NCBI RefSeq assembly: GCF_005160265.1
Contig: NZ_CP039865.1
Span: forward strand, 2,814,828-2,878,827
Source of the DNA: Phreatobacter aquaticus
GTDB taxonomy: Bacteria; Pseudomonadota; Alphaproteobacteria; Rhizobiales; Phreatobacteraceae
Reading direction: 5' to 3'
Length of the DNA stretch: 64,000 nucleotides
Numbering within the stretch: position 1 is the stretch's first letter; the number at the start of each line of letters is the position of its first letter. The notes under the pieces were generated by a model. The model did not search any database. It worked only from the letters and a program-made list of their open reading frames with translations, and had not been told where the DNA came from. The position numbers and the translations under genes were made by a program. Below are positions 36,231-43,911 of this stretch, piece by piece.

Positions 36231-37205
36231 ATGCGGACATCATCGCTCGTGACGATCAATCGGCGGACGCTGGCTCTCGGCGTTGGTCTGCTCGCTGTCG
36301 CCCCGGTCGGGCGCTCAGCGGTCGGGCAGGACAGGGGGCAGATCCGCATCATCGTGCCCTTCTCCGCGGGAACGACCATCGACGCCCTCGCGCGCGGCCT
36401 TGCCGAGGCCCTGGAGCCATCGCTCGGCCGCCGTCCGATCGTCGCCAATCGCGATGGAGCGGCGGGCACGCTCGCCTTTGTCGATCTGGCCCAGGCAGAG
36501 CCGGACGGCCTGACGCTGGTCTTTTCCGGACCGACCCAGCTCACCGTCCATCCGCATCTGAGGCGCGAGCCGCATCTTGATCCCGCGGCCTATCTGCCGC
36601 TCTGCCAAGTTTATGAGCTGTCCTTCGTGCTGGTCGCCTCCAAGGCCTCCGGCATTGCCGATGTGGCGGACCTGGTGCGGCGGGCGGCAGCGGCCCCCGG
36701 CACACTGCGCATGGGCCACCAGGGTCGGGCGGCCGCCACCCACCTGCAGTTGATGGGTTTCGCCACCAGTGCCGGCATCGGCGTCAACGACATTCCCTAT
36801 CGCGCTCATGGCCAGATGCTGGCGGATCTCGCCAATGGTCAGCTCGATGGCGCGGTGCTGGCAACCGGATCGTTCGATCCCGCGCTGGTTCGCCCACTGG
36901 CGGTCTTCTCTGAGCGGCTATCGCCGGTCTATCCGGGCGTGCCGACCATCGGCAGTTTCGGATATCCCATTTCGCTCCAGGCATTCGGCGGATTGTTCGC
37001 TCGCGCTGGTCTAGCGCCGGACCGCCAGGCGATGCTGGAGGAGGCGTGCCGCCAGGCTTTCGAACGTCCGGTCTTCCGGGATATCGCCGCCCGAACCGGC
37101 GTCGAGGCGATCTACGGCGATCACGCCGCCTTTGCGGCGCGCCTCAGCGGTGAAACACAGCGGATGAAGTCGCTGCTCGATCGGCTCGGGCTGACGCCGA
37201 ACTGA
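36231..37205 (+). CDS. Bug-family (TctC-like) periplasmic binding protein, cassette copy 2
   Basis: The 324-residue paralogue of the protein at 32505-33491 has a Tat-like signal (TINRRTLALGVGLLAVAP). The matching segments are I-I-V-P-F-S-A-G-T-T-I-D, V-A-N-R-D-G-A-A-G-T-L-A-F and I-P-Y-R-A-H-G-Q-M. Like copy 1 it lacks an adjacent TctAB permease. The stop is 10 bases from the convergent porin stop, the same arrangement as in copy 1. Confidence 0.88.
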   Translation: MRTSSLVTINRRTLALGVGLLAVAPVGRSAVGQDRGQIRIIVPFSAGTTIDALARGLAEALEPSLGRRPIVANRDGAAGTLAFVDLAQAEPDGLTLVFSGPTQLTVHPHLRREPHLDPAAYLPLCQVYELSFVLVASKASGIADVADLVRRAAAAPGTLRMGHQGRAAATHLQLMGFATSAGIGVNDIPYRAHGQMLADLANGQLDGAVLATGSFDPALVRPLAVFSERLSPVYPGVPTIGSFGYPISLQAFGGLFARAGLAPDRQAMLEEACRQAFERPVFRDIAARTGVEAIYGDHAAFAARLSGETQRMKSLLDRLGLTPN

Positions 37206-37215
37206 CCCGTCCAGA

Positions 37216-37914
37216 TCAGAAGCGATAGGCGGCGCCGACGCGCACCTGCAACTGGGACGACTGAGCGGTGTAGACATAGCCGGCATTCAGCAGGTCGGTC
37301 GGCCGCGCACTGCCGAAGCCGTAATAGAGCGCTTCGAGACGCACGGTCCAAGCCTGGCTGGCCATGTACTCGACACCCGCGCCGAGCGCGTAGCCGATGC
37401 GGAAGCCATCGTAACGTGCGCCGATGTTCGGATTGTTCAGGAGATCTGTGCGAATCTGCGACGGGTTGCCGAAGGCAAGGCCGCCGGTAACGTAGAACAG
37501 GGCGCGGTCGATGGCATAGCCGGCGCGGGCGCGCAGGCTGCCAGCAAAATTGGCGTGGCCGTGAATCCAGGCCCAGGTGGGTAGGACGACCGCGGTCCCA
37601 TTGGCCGTGCTGTAGGTCAGATCGGCCTCGAGACCGACGACGAAATTCTGCGACAATTGCCAATTGTGGCCGGCGAACACGCCAAAGGCGACGCCCATCG
37701 GGTTCGAATTGTAGTTCGAATTGTTGGGGCCATAAGCGGCGTTGACGTCAGTCCAGCGGTTGAAGCCCCAGCTCGCGCCCGCCAGTAAGCCAGCATAGGA
37801 GCCGGTCCAGTTGACCGCGACCGGCGTGCGCGGTGCACCGAGGCTCTGCGCATTGGCGGTGCCGGCCGACAGCGCAGCAACAGCGACCGATGAAAGAAGT
37901 GTTGGGCGGATCAT
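37216..37914 (-). CDS. Omp25/31-type outer-membrane beta-barrel protein, cassette copy 2
   Basis: The 232-residue paralogue of the porin at 33502-34206 has signal MIRPTLLSSVAVAALSAGTANA, opening V-N-W-T-G-S-Y-A-G, internal A-G-S-L-R-A-R-A-G-Y and Y-V-T-G-G-L-A-F-G, and C-terminal G-A-A-Y-R-F. The loop regions differ most from copy 1, as expected if surface-exposed parts have diverged. Confidence 0.88.
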   Translation of the reverse strand: MIRPTLLSSVAVAALSAGTANAQSLGAPRTPVAVNWTGSYAGLLAGASWGFNRWTDVNAAYGPNNSNYNSNPMGVAFGVFAGHNWQLSQNFVVGLEADLTYSTANGTAVVLPTWAWIHGHANFAGSLRARAGYAIDRALFYVTGGLAFGNPSQIRTDLLNNPNIGARYDGFRIGYALGAGVEYMASQAWTVRLEALYYGFGSARPTDLLNAGYVYTAQSSQLQVRVGAAYRF

Positions 37915-38081
37915 GCGGGCGGACCGTTCATATTCGAAGTGTCTATAGTAGCAGGCAGGTTAGCCAGACGCGAGGATTCCGGCAATCGGGGAAACAGCCG
38001 TTCAGGCACATTCGCAATCGTCGCGACATATTCGCAACATACGGACGGATATATTGAATCCGGTGTTGCAGGTCTTCTCAT

Positions 38082-39617
38082 TTAGCGCAGTGTTATGCGG
38101 CCCTCTGTCCTCGGCGTGATCGTGCCGAGACTGCGCAAATGGACCATCACATCCGAGGCAACCAGCTTGCCCTTCACGTCGGCATCGGTGACGCGCAGGC
38201 CGAGCGCCGTATAGCCGTCGCCACCGCGCAGCATGAAGTCGTTGGTCGCGACCTTGTAGACCTTGTCGATGTCGAGCGGCTGGCCGCCGACTTTCACATC
38301 GACGATGCGGCTGCCGGCGGGGCGGTCGCGTTCGACCGTGACGGTCATGCCCGAGACATGGGGGAACCGCCCCGCACGCTGTTCGATCTCGGAGACACCG
38401 TTCTCCAGCGCGGCGATGATGTTGGCCCCCGTGACCTCGGCCACCACGGTGCGGTTGCCGAAGGGCATTTCGGTCAGCACATCGCGCCGGGTGAAGCGGG
38501 TGCCAGCGGGATAGATCTTGTTGCCGCGCATGGCGCCGCCATTGGTGATCGCGACATCGGCGCCCGATGAGATCCGCATGGCGTCGGTGACGAGATTGCC
38601 GAACGCCGTCTCCTGCGAGCGCACCATGGCGGTCCGCGTATCGAGTTCGCCGGCGAGCGTGGCGATCACCACGTCGAGCTCCTCCGACAGCATCTTCTCG
38701 TATTGCTGGACGCGGGCGATCGTCTCCGGATCGGGGGTCACCAGCCGGCTGTCGTTGACGCGGAACGAGGGCGTGTAGGTGACGCGCTTCTCGGCCCCTT
38801 CGCCCGATGTGCCGAGCGTCAGGTCGATGGCGGTGACGTAATAGCCCTCCTCGGAACTCTCCACCATCACGGTGCGGCCGTCATAGGTAATGGCGAGGTC
38901 GTGGTCGTGGCCGGTCAGCAGAATATCGACGAGACGCGAGCGGACGATGTCGAGGTCGTCCTTGCGGTCGGTATGGGCGCAGCAGACGACTAGATCGGCG
39001 CCGTCGCGGCGGAGGCGGGCGGCTTCGCGACGCACCGTTTCCATGGTCGGCAGGAACTTCATGTCACCGGAGGATGAGAGTTCCGGCGTTGTCGGTAGGG
39101 CAACGCCGAACACGCCGAGCTTGACGACGCCGAGGTCGAAGATCTTGCCGTCGATATGGCCACGCAGCATCGATCCGTCTGCAGCCCGCATGTTCGCCGC
39201 GTAGAACGGGAACCTCGCCTCGTCCATCCGCTTGAAATAGGCCTCGGGTCCGAAATCGAACTCGTGATTGCCCGGCACGAACACGTCCGGGGCCGCCATG
39301 TTGGTGAGCTCCACCGTATGCGCGCCCTGATCGAAACCGGACATCAGCGAGGGCGAATACATGTCGCCAGCGTGGACATAGATCATGGGCAGCCCACGCG
39401 CCCGCTCGGCCTTGACGATGGCGTTGAGCCTGGCAAATCCCCCGCGGCCCTTCTCCTCGCCCATCTTGTAGATGTCGTTGACCAGCAGCAGCGTCACCAC
39501 CTTCGCGCCGGCCTGGGCGATGACTGGCCCGGCGGCAAGCGAGGTCACGGCGGCTCCCGCGCCGAGCCCGAGATTCAGTGTCTGGCGACGGGTGATGACG
39601 GTCGTTGGTGCGGTCAT
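38082..39617 (-). CDS. 5'-nucleotidase / UDP-sugar hydrolase family phosphoesterase
   Basis: The 511-residue secreted enzyme has a Tat-like signal (VITRRQTLNLGLGAGAAVTS) and an N-terminal metallophosphoesterase domain with G-N-H-E-F-D-F and L-T-G-H-D-H-D-L. The C-terminal substrate domain has N-G-G-A-M-R-G-N and G-G-D-G-Y-T-A-L-G. It should release phosphate from extracellular nucleotides in the periplasm. The usual N-terminal D-x-H metal motif reads V-N-D-I-Y here, so one metal ligand may be replaced. Start chosen at MTAPTTVITRRQ, in front of the Tat signal. A broken copy of its 3' end lies at 34401-34517. Confidence 0.88.
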   Translation of the reverse strand: MTAPTTVITRRQTLNLGLGAGAAVTSLAAGPVIAQAGAKVVTLLLVNDIYKMGEEKGRGGFARLNAIVKAERARGLPMIYVHAGDMYSPSLMSGFDQGAHTVELTNMAAPDVFVPGNHEFDFGPEAYFKRMDEARFPFYAANMRAADGSMLRGHIDGKIFDLGVVKLGVFGVALPTTPELSSSGDMKFLPTMETVRREAARLRRDGADLVVCCAHTDRKDDLDIVRSRLVDILLTGHDHDLAITYDGRTVMVESSEEGYYVTAIDLTLGTSGEGAEKRVTYTPSFRVNDSRLVTPDPETIARVQQYEKMLSEELDVVIATLAGELDTRTAMVRSQETAFGNLVTDAMRISSGADVAITNGGAMRGNKIYPAGTRFTRRDVLTEMPFGNRTVVAEVTGANIIAALENGVSEIEQRAGRFPHVSGMTVTVERDRPAGSRIVDVKVGGQPLDIDKVYKVATNDFMLRGGDGYTALGLRVTDADVKGKLVASDVMVHLRSLGTITPRTEGRITLR

Positions 39618-39723
39618 GGGACTTGGCCTCGTGGAGGCGGGACAATGGTCCGTGTCGGGGGGCGGTGACAAGAGGCGAGTTCCGCGCCGACAGGCGGAAA
39701 CATATCGGCTCTATCCCGCCACC

Positions 39724-39975
39724 ATGCGCACCTTCCTCTGGTCCTTCCTTGCCTTCTTCCTTGGCCTTGTTGCCGGCTGGTCCGTCTCGATCGGCGGATA
39801 TCTCGCCGCCACCACATGGTTCGGCGTCTTCGACCGCGACGGTGGCGGCGCGATGGGGGCGATCTTCATTCTCGGCCCGGCACTCGGCCTTCTGTTCGGC
39901 ACAGTCGCCGCCACGGTCACGGCGCTTCGGCTTTCGCGCCGGCAGACGTCGGCGCCAGCTCCGCCCGCTGCCTGA
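39724..39975 (+). CDS. small membrane protein with DxDGGGAM motif, paralogue 1
   Basis: The 83-residue protein is predicted to have two membrane helices (about 5-30 and 45-66) joined by a loop holding F-D-R-D-G-G-G-A-M. It ends in a short cytoplasmic tail. The next gene encodes a longer relative with the same motif, two bases downstream, so the pair is probably one operon. No known domain is recognised. The frame is open further upstream, but ATG 39724 is where the helix begins. Confidence 0.65.
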   Translation: MRTFLWSFLAFFLGLVAGWSVSIGGYLAATTWFGVFDRDGGGAMGAIFILGPALGLLFGTVAATVTALRLSRRQTSAPAPPAA

Positions 39976-39977
39976 CC

Positions 39978-40412
39978 ATGCGCGTCCTCATCGCCTCAGT
40001 CTTTGCCTTCCTCGGCGGTGCCATTGGCGGATGGCTCGCCACGATGGGCTTCTATCTCGGCTACCTCGCGTTGACCGGCGCGCGCGACCACGACGGCGGC
40101 GGCGCCATGGCCTATGGCCTGGTGATTGGCCCTGTCATCGCGATCGTATTGGGCGCCGCCGCGGCTGTCGGCACGGCGCTCAGAATGACCCGCGATCCCC
40201 AAAGGTCGGCGGTGTCCCGGTCGGCTGAGCCAGATGGGCGACCGGTGCGGATCCTTCTTTGGAGCTGCTGCGCCTTCCTGATCGGCCTGGTGCCGGGGTT
40301 CCTTCTCTTCGTGGCGGGCTTGGCGACGATCGCCGAAACAGCGGCGCTGGCATTGCTCGTGGCGCTCGCCACGGGTCTTGTCATGCTGGTGCGCAGGCGC
40401 CGCGCGCCTTAG
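39978..40412 (+). CDS. small membrane protein with DxDGGGAM motif, paralogue 2
   Basis: The 144-residue protein has two helices around A-R-D-H-D-G-G-G-A-M in its first half, aligned end to end with the preceding 83-residue protein (both then have a G-P-A/V-I-L-G-type second helix and T-A-L-R). It adds two further helices (about 93-135) and a basic tail R-R-R-R-A-P. Gene duplication followed by extension or truncation is likely. Function unknown. The stop overlaps the convergent aspartic protease stop by four bases. Confidence 0.7.
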   Translation: MRVLIASVFAFLGGAIGGWLATMGFYLGYLALTGARDHDGGGAMAYGLVIGPVIAIVLGAAAAVGTALRMTRDPQRSAVSRSAEPDGRPVRILLWSCCAFLIGLVPGFLLFVAGLATIAETAALALLVALATGLVMLVRRRRAP

Positions 40413-41125
40413 CTCTTGCCGCGCAGGACCATAACGCCGCCGCGCACCTCATAGCCTTCGAGCCGGTCGAGAAACGTGTGGCCGAGCAGGCTCGACGAGA
40501 GCGCACCTGGTTGGGAGACCAGTGCGCGCACCTGGCGCGCAATGATCGGTCCGACACTCACCTTGTCCAGCGTCACGCTGGCCGCCATCGCCTGTCCGTT
40601 GGCGGTCGAGACCGGCACGTTGAAGGCAAGGCGGTCGACCTGGATGCCGGCGCGCCTGGCATCGGCATCGCTGAGCACCAGCGCCGTCGCGCCCGTATCG
40701 ACCAGCATCGGCACGCCGCGCGCGCCATTGACCTCGACACGCACGACATAGGTGCCGCCTGGCCCGCGCGGCACCGTGACCTCCCGCGCGCCGGTCACGC
40801 CCTGGGTCGCCATGCCGGGAATGAGATTGGCGGCGAGCCTGCGCCCCACGGCCTCGAACTCGAAGCGGTAGGTGTAGACCACGCCGAGGAACGTGAAGAT
40901 GGCGAGCCAGGCAACGATCGCCTGGATGGCATCGCCGGCCCGCCCGCGGAACATGCCCATGACGCTGGCTCCGGTCAGCGTCGCAAGCACGGTAAGGCCG
41001 ACAAGCGAGGCATAGTCGCCGGTATCGAGCGTGCCTGCCGCCATGCCCTCAGACCGCATGGCCGCGACCAGCACGCCGAGGCCGACGGCACCGAGCAGGA
41101 CCCAGAGCAGTCCGCGTGACGTCAT
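40409..41125 (-). CDS. membrane-anchored retropepsin-like aspartic protease (TIGR02281 type)
   Basis: The 238-residue protein has two N-terminal helical membrane segments (about 7-25 and 40-100), then a single clan AA aspartic protease lobe with catalytic M-L-V-D-T-G-A-T-A-L-V-L and the later L-L-G-H-T-F-L-D-R-L. As in retropepsins, one lobe implies a homodimer. The protease domain should lie outside the inner membrane. Its start overlaps the DUF1289 stop by four bases (ATGA). Confidence 0.85.
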   Translation of the reverse strand: MTSRGLLWVLLGAVGLGVLVAAMRSEGMAAGTLDTGDYASLVGLTVLATLTGASVMGMFRGRAGDAIQAIVAWLAIFTFLGVVYTYRFEFEAVGRRLAANLIPGMATQGVTGAREVTVPRGPGGTYVVRVEVNGARGVPMLVDTGATALVLSDADARRAGIQVDRLAFNVPVSTANGQAMAASVTLDKVSVGPIIARQVRALVSQPGALSSSLLGHTFLDRLEGYEVRGGVMVLRGKS

Positions 41126-41310
41126 GAGGGTGCGCCCAGGGCCTTGAGGCGGTCCGGCAGGAGAGCCATGACGCGGCGGCGGTCCTCTGGCGTCATGGTC
41201 AGCCAGCCGCCGATCTCACCAAGCGTCCGCCCGCAGCCTTCGCAGATGCGGGCCGTCGGATGGATGGTGCAGAGGCGTTGGCAGGGGCTTTCGATGGCGG
41301 CGGCGCGCAT
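41122..41310 (-). CDS. DUF1289 small cysteine-motif protein
   Basis: The 62-residue protein has the family pattern S-P-C-x-x-x-C-(x9)-C-x-x-C-G-R-T, with four cysteines likely to bind a metal ion, and the following G-W-x-x-M-T-x-x-x-R. Function of the family is not established. It lies between cobS (18-base gap) and the aspartic protease (four-base overlap), probably in one transcript. Confidence 0.85.
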   Translation of the reverse strand: MRAAAIESPCQRLCTIHPTARICEGCGRTLGEIGGWLTMTPEDRRRVMALLPDRLKALGAPS

Positions 41311-41328
41311 GGATGGGGTCCGGTGGGC

Positions 41329-42123
41329 TCAGGCCAAGATAAGCAATGTCATGAGAACGGCAATCTCGCTGACCTGCTGAGTGGCGCCTGCCATGTCGCC
41401 GACATAGCCGCCCACATGGCGCCGGGCGAGGGCCACCATCCCGAACGCCACCCCCACAATCACCAGGATCGCGGTGACCGTGCCGGCGACACCGCCAGCC
41501 GGCCAGAGCAGGGGAGCGGTCAAAAGGGCGAAAAACCGGGCCTGATCCCAGCTTTCCGGGGTCGGCGCGCCGGTCGCGTAAGCTGCCCCGTCGTCGCGCG
41601 CCGGCGGCAGGTAGAACGCCAGCGCCAGCGCCGCGGTGCGCGACAAGGCGCCGCAAGCAGCCAGTGCCAGCGCAGTTCCTCCGATGCCGACCTGGGGGAT
41701 GAGGCTTGCGAGCGTCGTCACCTTCAGCATCAGGGCAATGATCAGGGCCGCGCCGCCGAAGGTGCCGATGCGGCTGTCCTTCATGATGTCCAGCCGCCTG
41801 TCCCGCGTCATGCCGCCGAAACTGTCGGCGGTGTCGGCAAGGCCATCCTCATGGAAGGCGCCGGTCATGATGATCGAACAGCCAACCGCAAGGGTTGCCG
41901 CCACTAAGGCGGGCAAGACCAGGGCTGCCGGCACCAGGATCATTCCGGCAAGCCCGCCGAGCACCAGCCCGGCCATCGGCACGGCGCGCGCCAGCACCGC
42001 AAAATCCGGCACGCGATGCGGATCGTCCTCGCCGGGCAGGACGGGAAGCGGCAAGCGCGAATAGAAGCGCAGGGACTGGATCGTGTCGCGCCAGAGCGAC
42101 GGTGCCGGATGGAGGTCGGTCAT
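41329..42123 (-). CDS. cobS: adenosylcobinamide-GDP ribazoletransferase (cobalamin synthase)
   Basis: The 264-residue integral membrane protein matches CobS: an R-L-P-L-P-V opening and the metal-binding G-A-F-H-E-D-G-L-A-D-T-A-D-S-F-G-G motif, with about six helices. It joins adenosylcobinamide-GDP with alpha-ribazole to give the corrinoid end product. It is divergent from cobT, which makes the alpha-ribazole phosphate, across 108 bases. Confidence 0.95.
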   Translation of the reverse strand: MTDLHPAPSLWRDTIQSLRFYSRLPLPVLPGEDDPHRVPDFAVLARAVPMAGLVLGGLAGMILVPAALVLPALVAATLAVGCSIIMTGAFHEDGLADTADSFGGMTRDRRLDIMKDSRIGTFGGAALIIALMLKVTTLASLIPQVGIGGTALALAACGALSRTAALALAFYLPPARDDGAAYATGAPTPESWDQARFFALLTAPLLWPAGGVAGTVTAILVIVGVAFGMVALARRHVGGYVGDMAGATQQVSEIAVLMTLLILA

Positions 42124-42231
42124 GGGTCTCGCATAAGGCGCGACGCGGCGTTGCGCCAGCTTGTCTTGAGGTCCCTGGCCCTGCTACGGCTCCGCCCCCG
42201 ATCTTCTCCGACGAATCCGGAAGCAGCGCTC

Positions 42232-43275
42232 ATGGCTCCCCAGCCCCATGGCCCGACGGGCCTGCCCTTCGACGACATCCGCTCCCTGCTGACCAGCATG
42301 CCCGGCCCGGACGAGGCGGCGCTCGCGGCGGTGCGGATGCGTGAGGCGGACCTGACCAAGCCTGCCGGCTCGCTCGGCCGTCTCGAACAGATCGTCGAAT
42401 GGGTGGCCGCCTGGAGCGCCAACGCCAAGCCGCGTGTCGACCGGCCTCTCGTTGCGATCTTCGCGACCAGCCATGGCGTCACCCGCAACCAGGTCTCCGC
42501 TTTTCCCGACAGCGTCAATCGCCAGATGCTGGAGAACTTTGCCGCCGGCGGTGCCGCGATCAACCAGATCTGCGTGGCCAACGACATCGGGCTGAAGGTC
42601 TTCGATCTCGCCATCGACGTGCCGACGCCCGACATCGCCACCGACGATGCCTTCGACGAAGCGGGATGCGCTGCGACCATCGCCTTTGGCATGGAGGCGA
42701 TTGTTGGCGCGGATCTGCTCTGTCTCGGCGAGATGGGCATCGGCAACACCACCGTCGCCAGCGCCGTGCTGAACGGACTCTATGGCGGATCGGCCGAGGA
42801 CTGGGTCGGACCGGGCACCGGGGTCGACAAGGCTGGTCTCGCCCGCAAGACCGAGACAGTCCGGCAGGCGGTCGCCCGGCATGAGGGCCATCTCGGTGAC
42901 CCGCTCGAAGTGCTGCGCAGGCTGGGTGGCCGCGAGATCGCGGCGCTTGCAGGCGCCATCATGGCGGCCAGGCTTCAGCGCATTCCGGTTCTGCTCGACG
43001 GTTTCGTCGTGTCGGCCGCGGCCGCCGTGCTCCATCGCCTGGATCCGACAAGCCTGGACCATTGCCTCGCGGCCCATGTCTCCGCCGAGCCGGCGCATGC
43101 CGAAGTGCTCCGGCGCATCGGCAAGGCGCCGCTGCTCGATCTCGGCATGCGGCTTGGCGAGGCGTCAGGCGCGGCGCTCGCCTGCGGCATCGTCAAGAAT
43201 GCGCTGGCCATCCACCAGGGCATGGCGACCTTCGAACAGGCCGGCGTCAGCGGCAAGGTTGCCGGCCCGCATTGA
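42232..43275 (+). CDS. cobT: nicotinate-nucleotide-dimethylbenzimidazole phosphoribosyltransferase
   Basis: The 347-residue protein has the CobT signatures K-P-A-G-S-L-G-R-L-E, G-E-M-G-I-G-N-T-T and the catalytic Glu in G-M-A-T-F-E-Q-A-G-V near the C-terminus. It makes alpha-ribazole 5'-phosphate from dimethylbenzimidazole and nicotinate mononucleotide. Start set at MAPQPHGPTG; the frame upstream is not conserved. I saw no cobalamin riboswitch in the cobS-cobT gap. Confidence 0.95.
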   Translation: MAPQPHGPTGLPFDDIRSLLTSMPGPDEAALAAVRMREADLTKPAGSLGRLEQIVEWVAAWSANAKPRVDRPLVAIFATSHGVTRNQVSAFPDSVNRQMLENFAAGGAAINQICVANDIGLKVFDLAIDVPTPDIATDDAFDEAGCAATIAFGMEAIVGADLLCLGEMGIGNTTVASAVLNGLYGGSAEDWVGPGTGVDKAGLARKTETVRQAVARHEGHLGDPLEVLRRLGGREIAALAGAIMAARLQRIPVLLDGFVVSAAAAVLHRLDPTSLDHCLAAHVSAEPAHAEVLRRIGKAPLLDLGMRLGEASGAALACGIVKNALAIHQGMATFEQAGVSGKVAGPH

Positions 43276-43290
43276 GGGGCGGCCAAGGCT

Positions 43291-43911
43291 TCAGGATGGC
43301 CGATGCTCGGTCAGCACGATCCGTACGAGATCGGCGGCATTCTTCGCCCCCAGCTTCTCCATGATGCGGGCGCGGTGCACCTCGATCGTGCGCGGGCTGA
43401 TGCCGAGGTGGCGTCCTGCCTCCTTGTTGGAGGCGCCGGCCGCGATCTGGCCAAGTACTTCGCGCTCGCGGGGCGTGAGCAGGTCCATGCCAGGAAAATT
43501 GCTCTTCACCGGCGCGGCCGGAGCGGCAATCCGCCGGGCAGTGCTGGCGATCGCCTCGCGGACCCGCGACACCACCGTGTCCGCATCGAACGGCTTCTCG
43601 ATGAAGTCGAGGGCGCCATGCTTGATGGCGTCGACCGCCATCGGAATGTCGCCCTGGCCTGAAATGATGAAGATGGGTGCCGGATAGCTGTCGGCGTTCA
43701 GCTCCTTCAGGATGTCGAGGCCGGAACGGTCGGGCATGTGCACGTCGAGGATGATGCAGGCCGGCGTCTGACCGCGGGCCGCCGTCACGAAGGCCTGGCC
43801 GTCGGCGAACCCGGTAACGCCGAATCCCTCGATCGAGAACACGACGCTGAGCGCGTCGCGCACCGCCGGATCGTCATCGACCACATAGATTTCGCTCTGG
43901 GATTCGGTCAT
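43291..43911 (-). CDS. FixJ-family response regulator
   Basis: The 206-residue protein has a receiver domain with acidic D-D-D-P, phospho-acceptor D in I-I-L-D-V-H-M-P-D and K-P-F-D, followed by a LuxR/FixJ-type helix-turn-helix (L-T-P-R-E-R-E-V-L ... I-S-P-R-T-I-E-V-H-R-A-R-I-M-E-K). It acts with the kinase gene that overlaps it by four bases. Targets are unknown; no nitrogen-fixation genes occur in the window. Confidence 0.9.
   Translation of the reverse strand: MTESQSEIYVVDDDPAVRDALSVVFSIEGFGVTGFADGQAFVTAARGQTPACIILDVHMPDRSGLDILKELNADSYPAPIFIISGQGDIPMAVDAIKHGALDFIEKPFDADTVVSRVREAIASTARRIAAPAAPVKSNFPGMDLLTPREREVLGQIAAGASNKEAGRHLGISPRTIEVHRARIMEKLGAKNAADLVRIVLTEHRPS

Larger units (their letters stand above)
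34651..37914. repeat. duplicated cassette, copy B (ligase - Bug protein - porin)
   Basis: Second copy of the three-gene cassette described at 31018-34206, offset by about 3.6 kb. It is bordered on the left by the chimeric pseudogene scar and on the right by the intact 5'-nucleotidase gene. Confidence 0.85.

Noticed and set aside
42124-42231. Possible cobalamin riboswitch between cobS and cobT
   Set aside because: The 108-base gap is too short for the full element and no B12-box-like sequence is visible.
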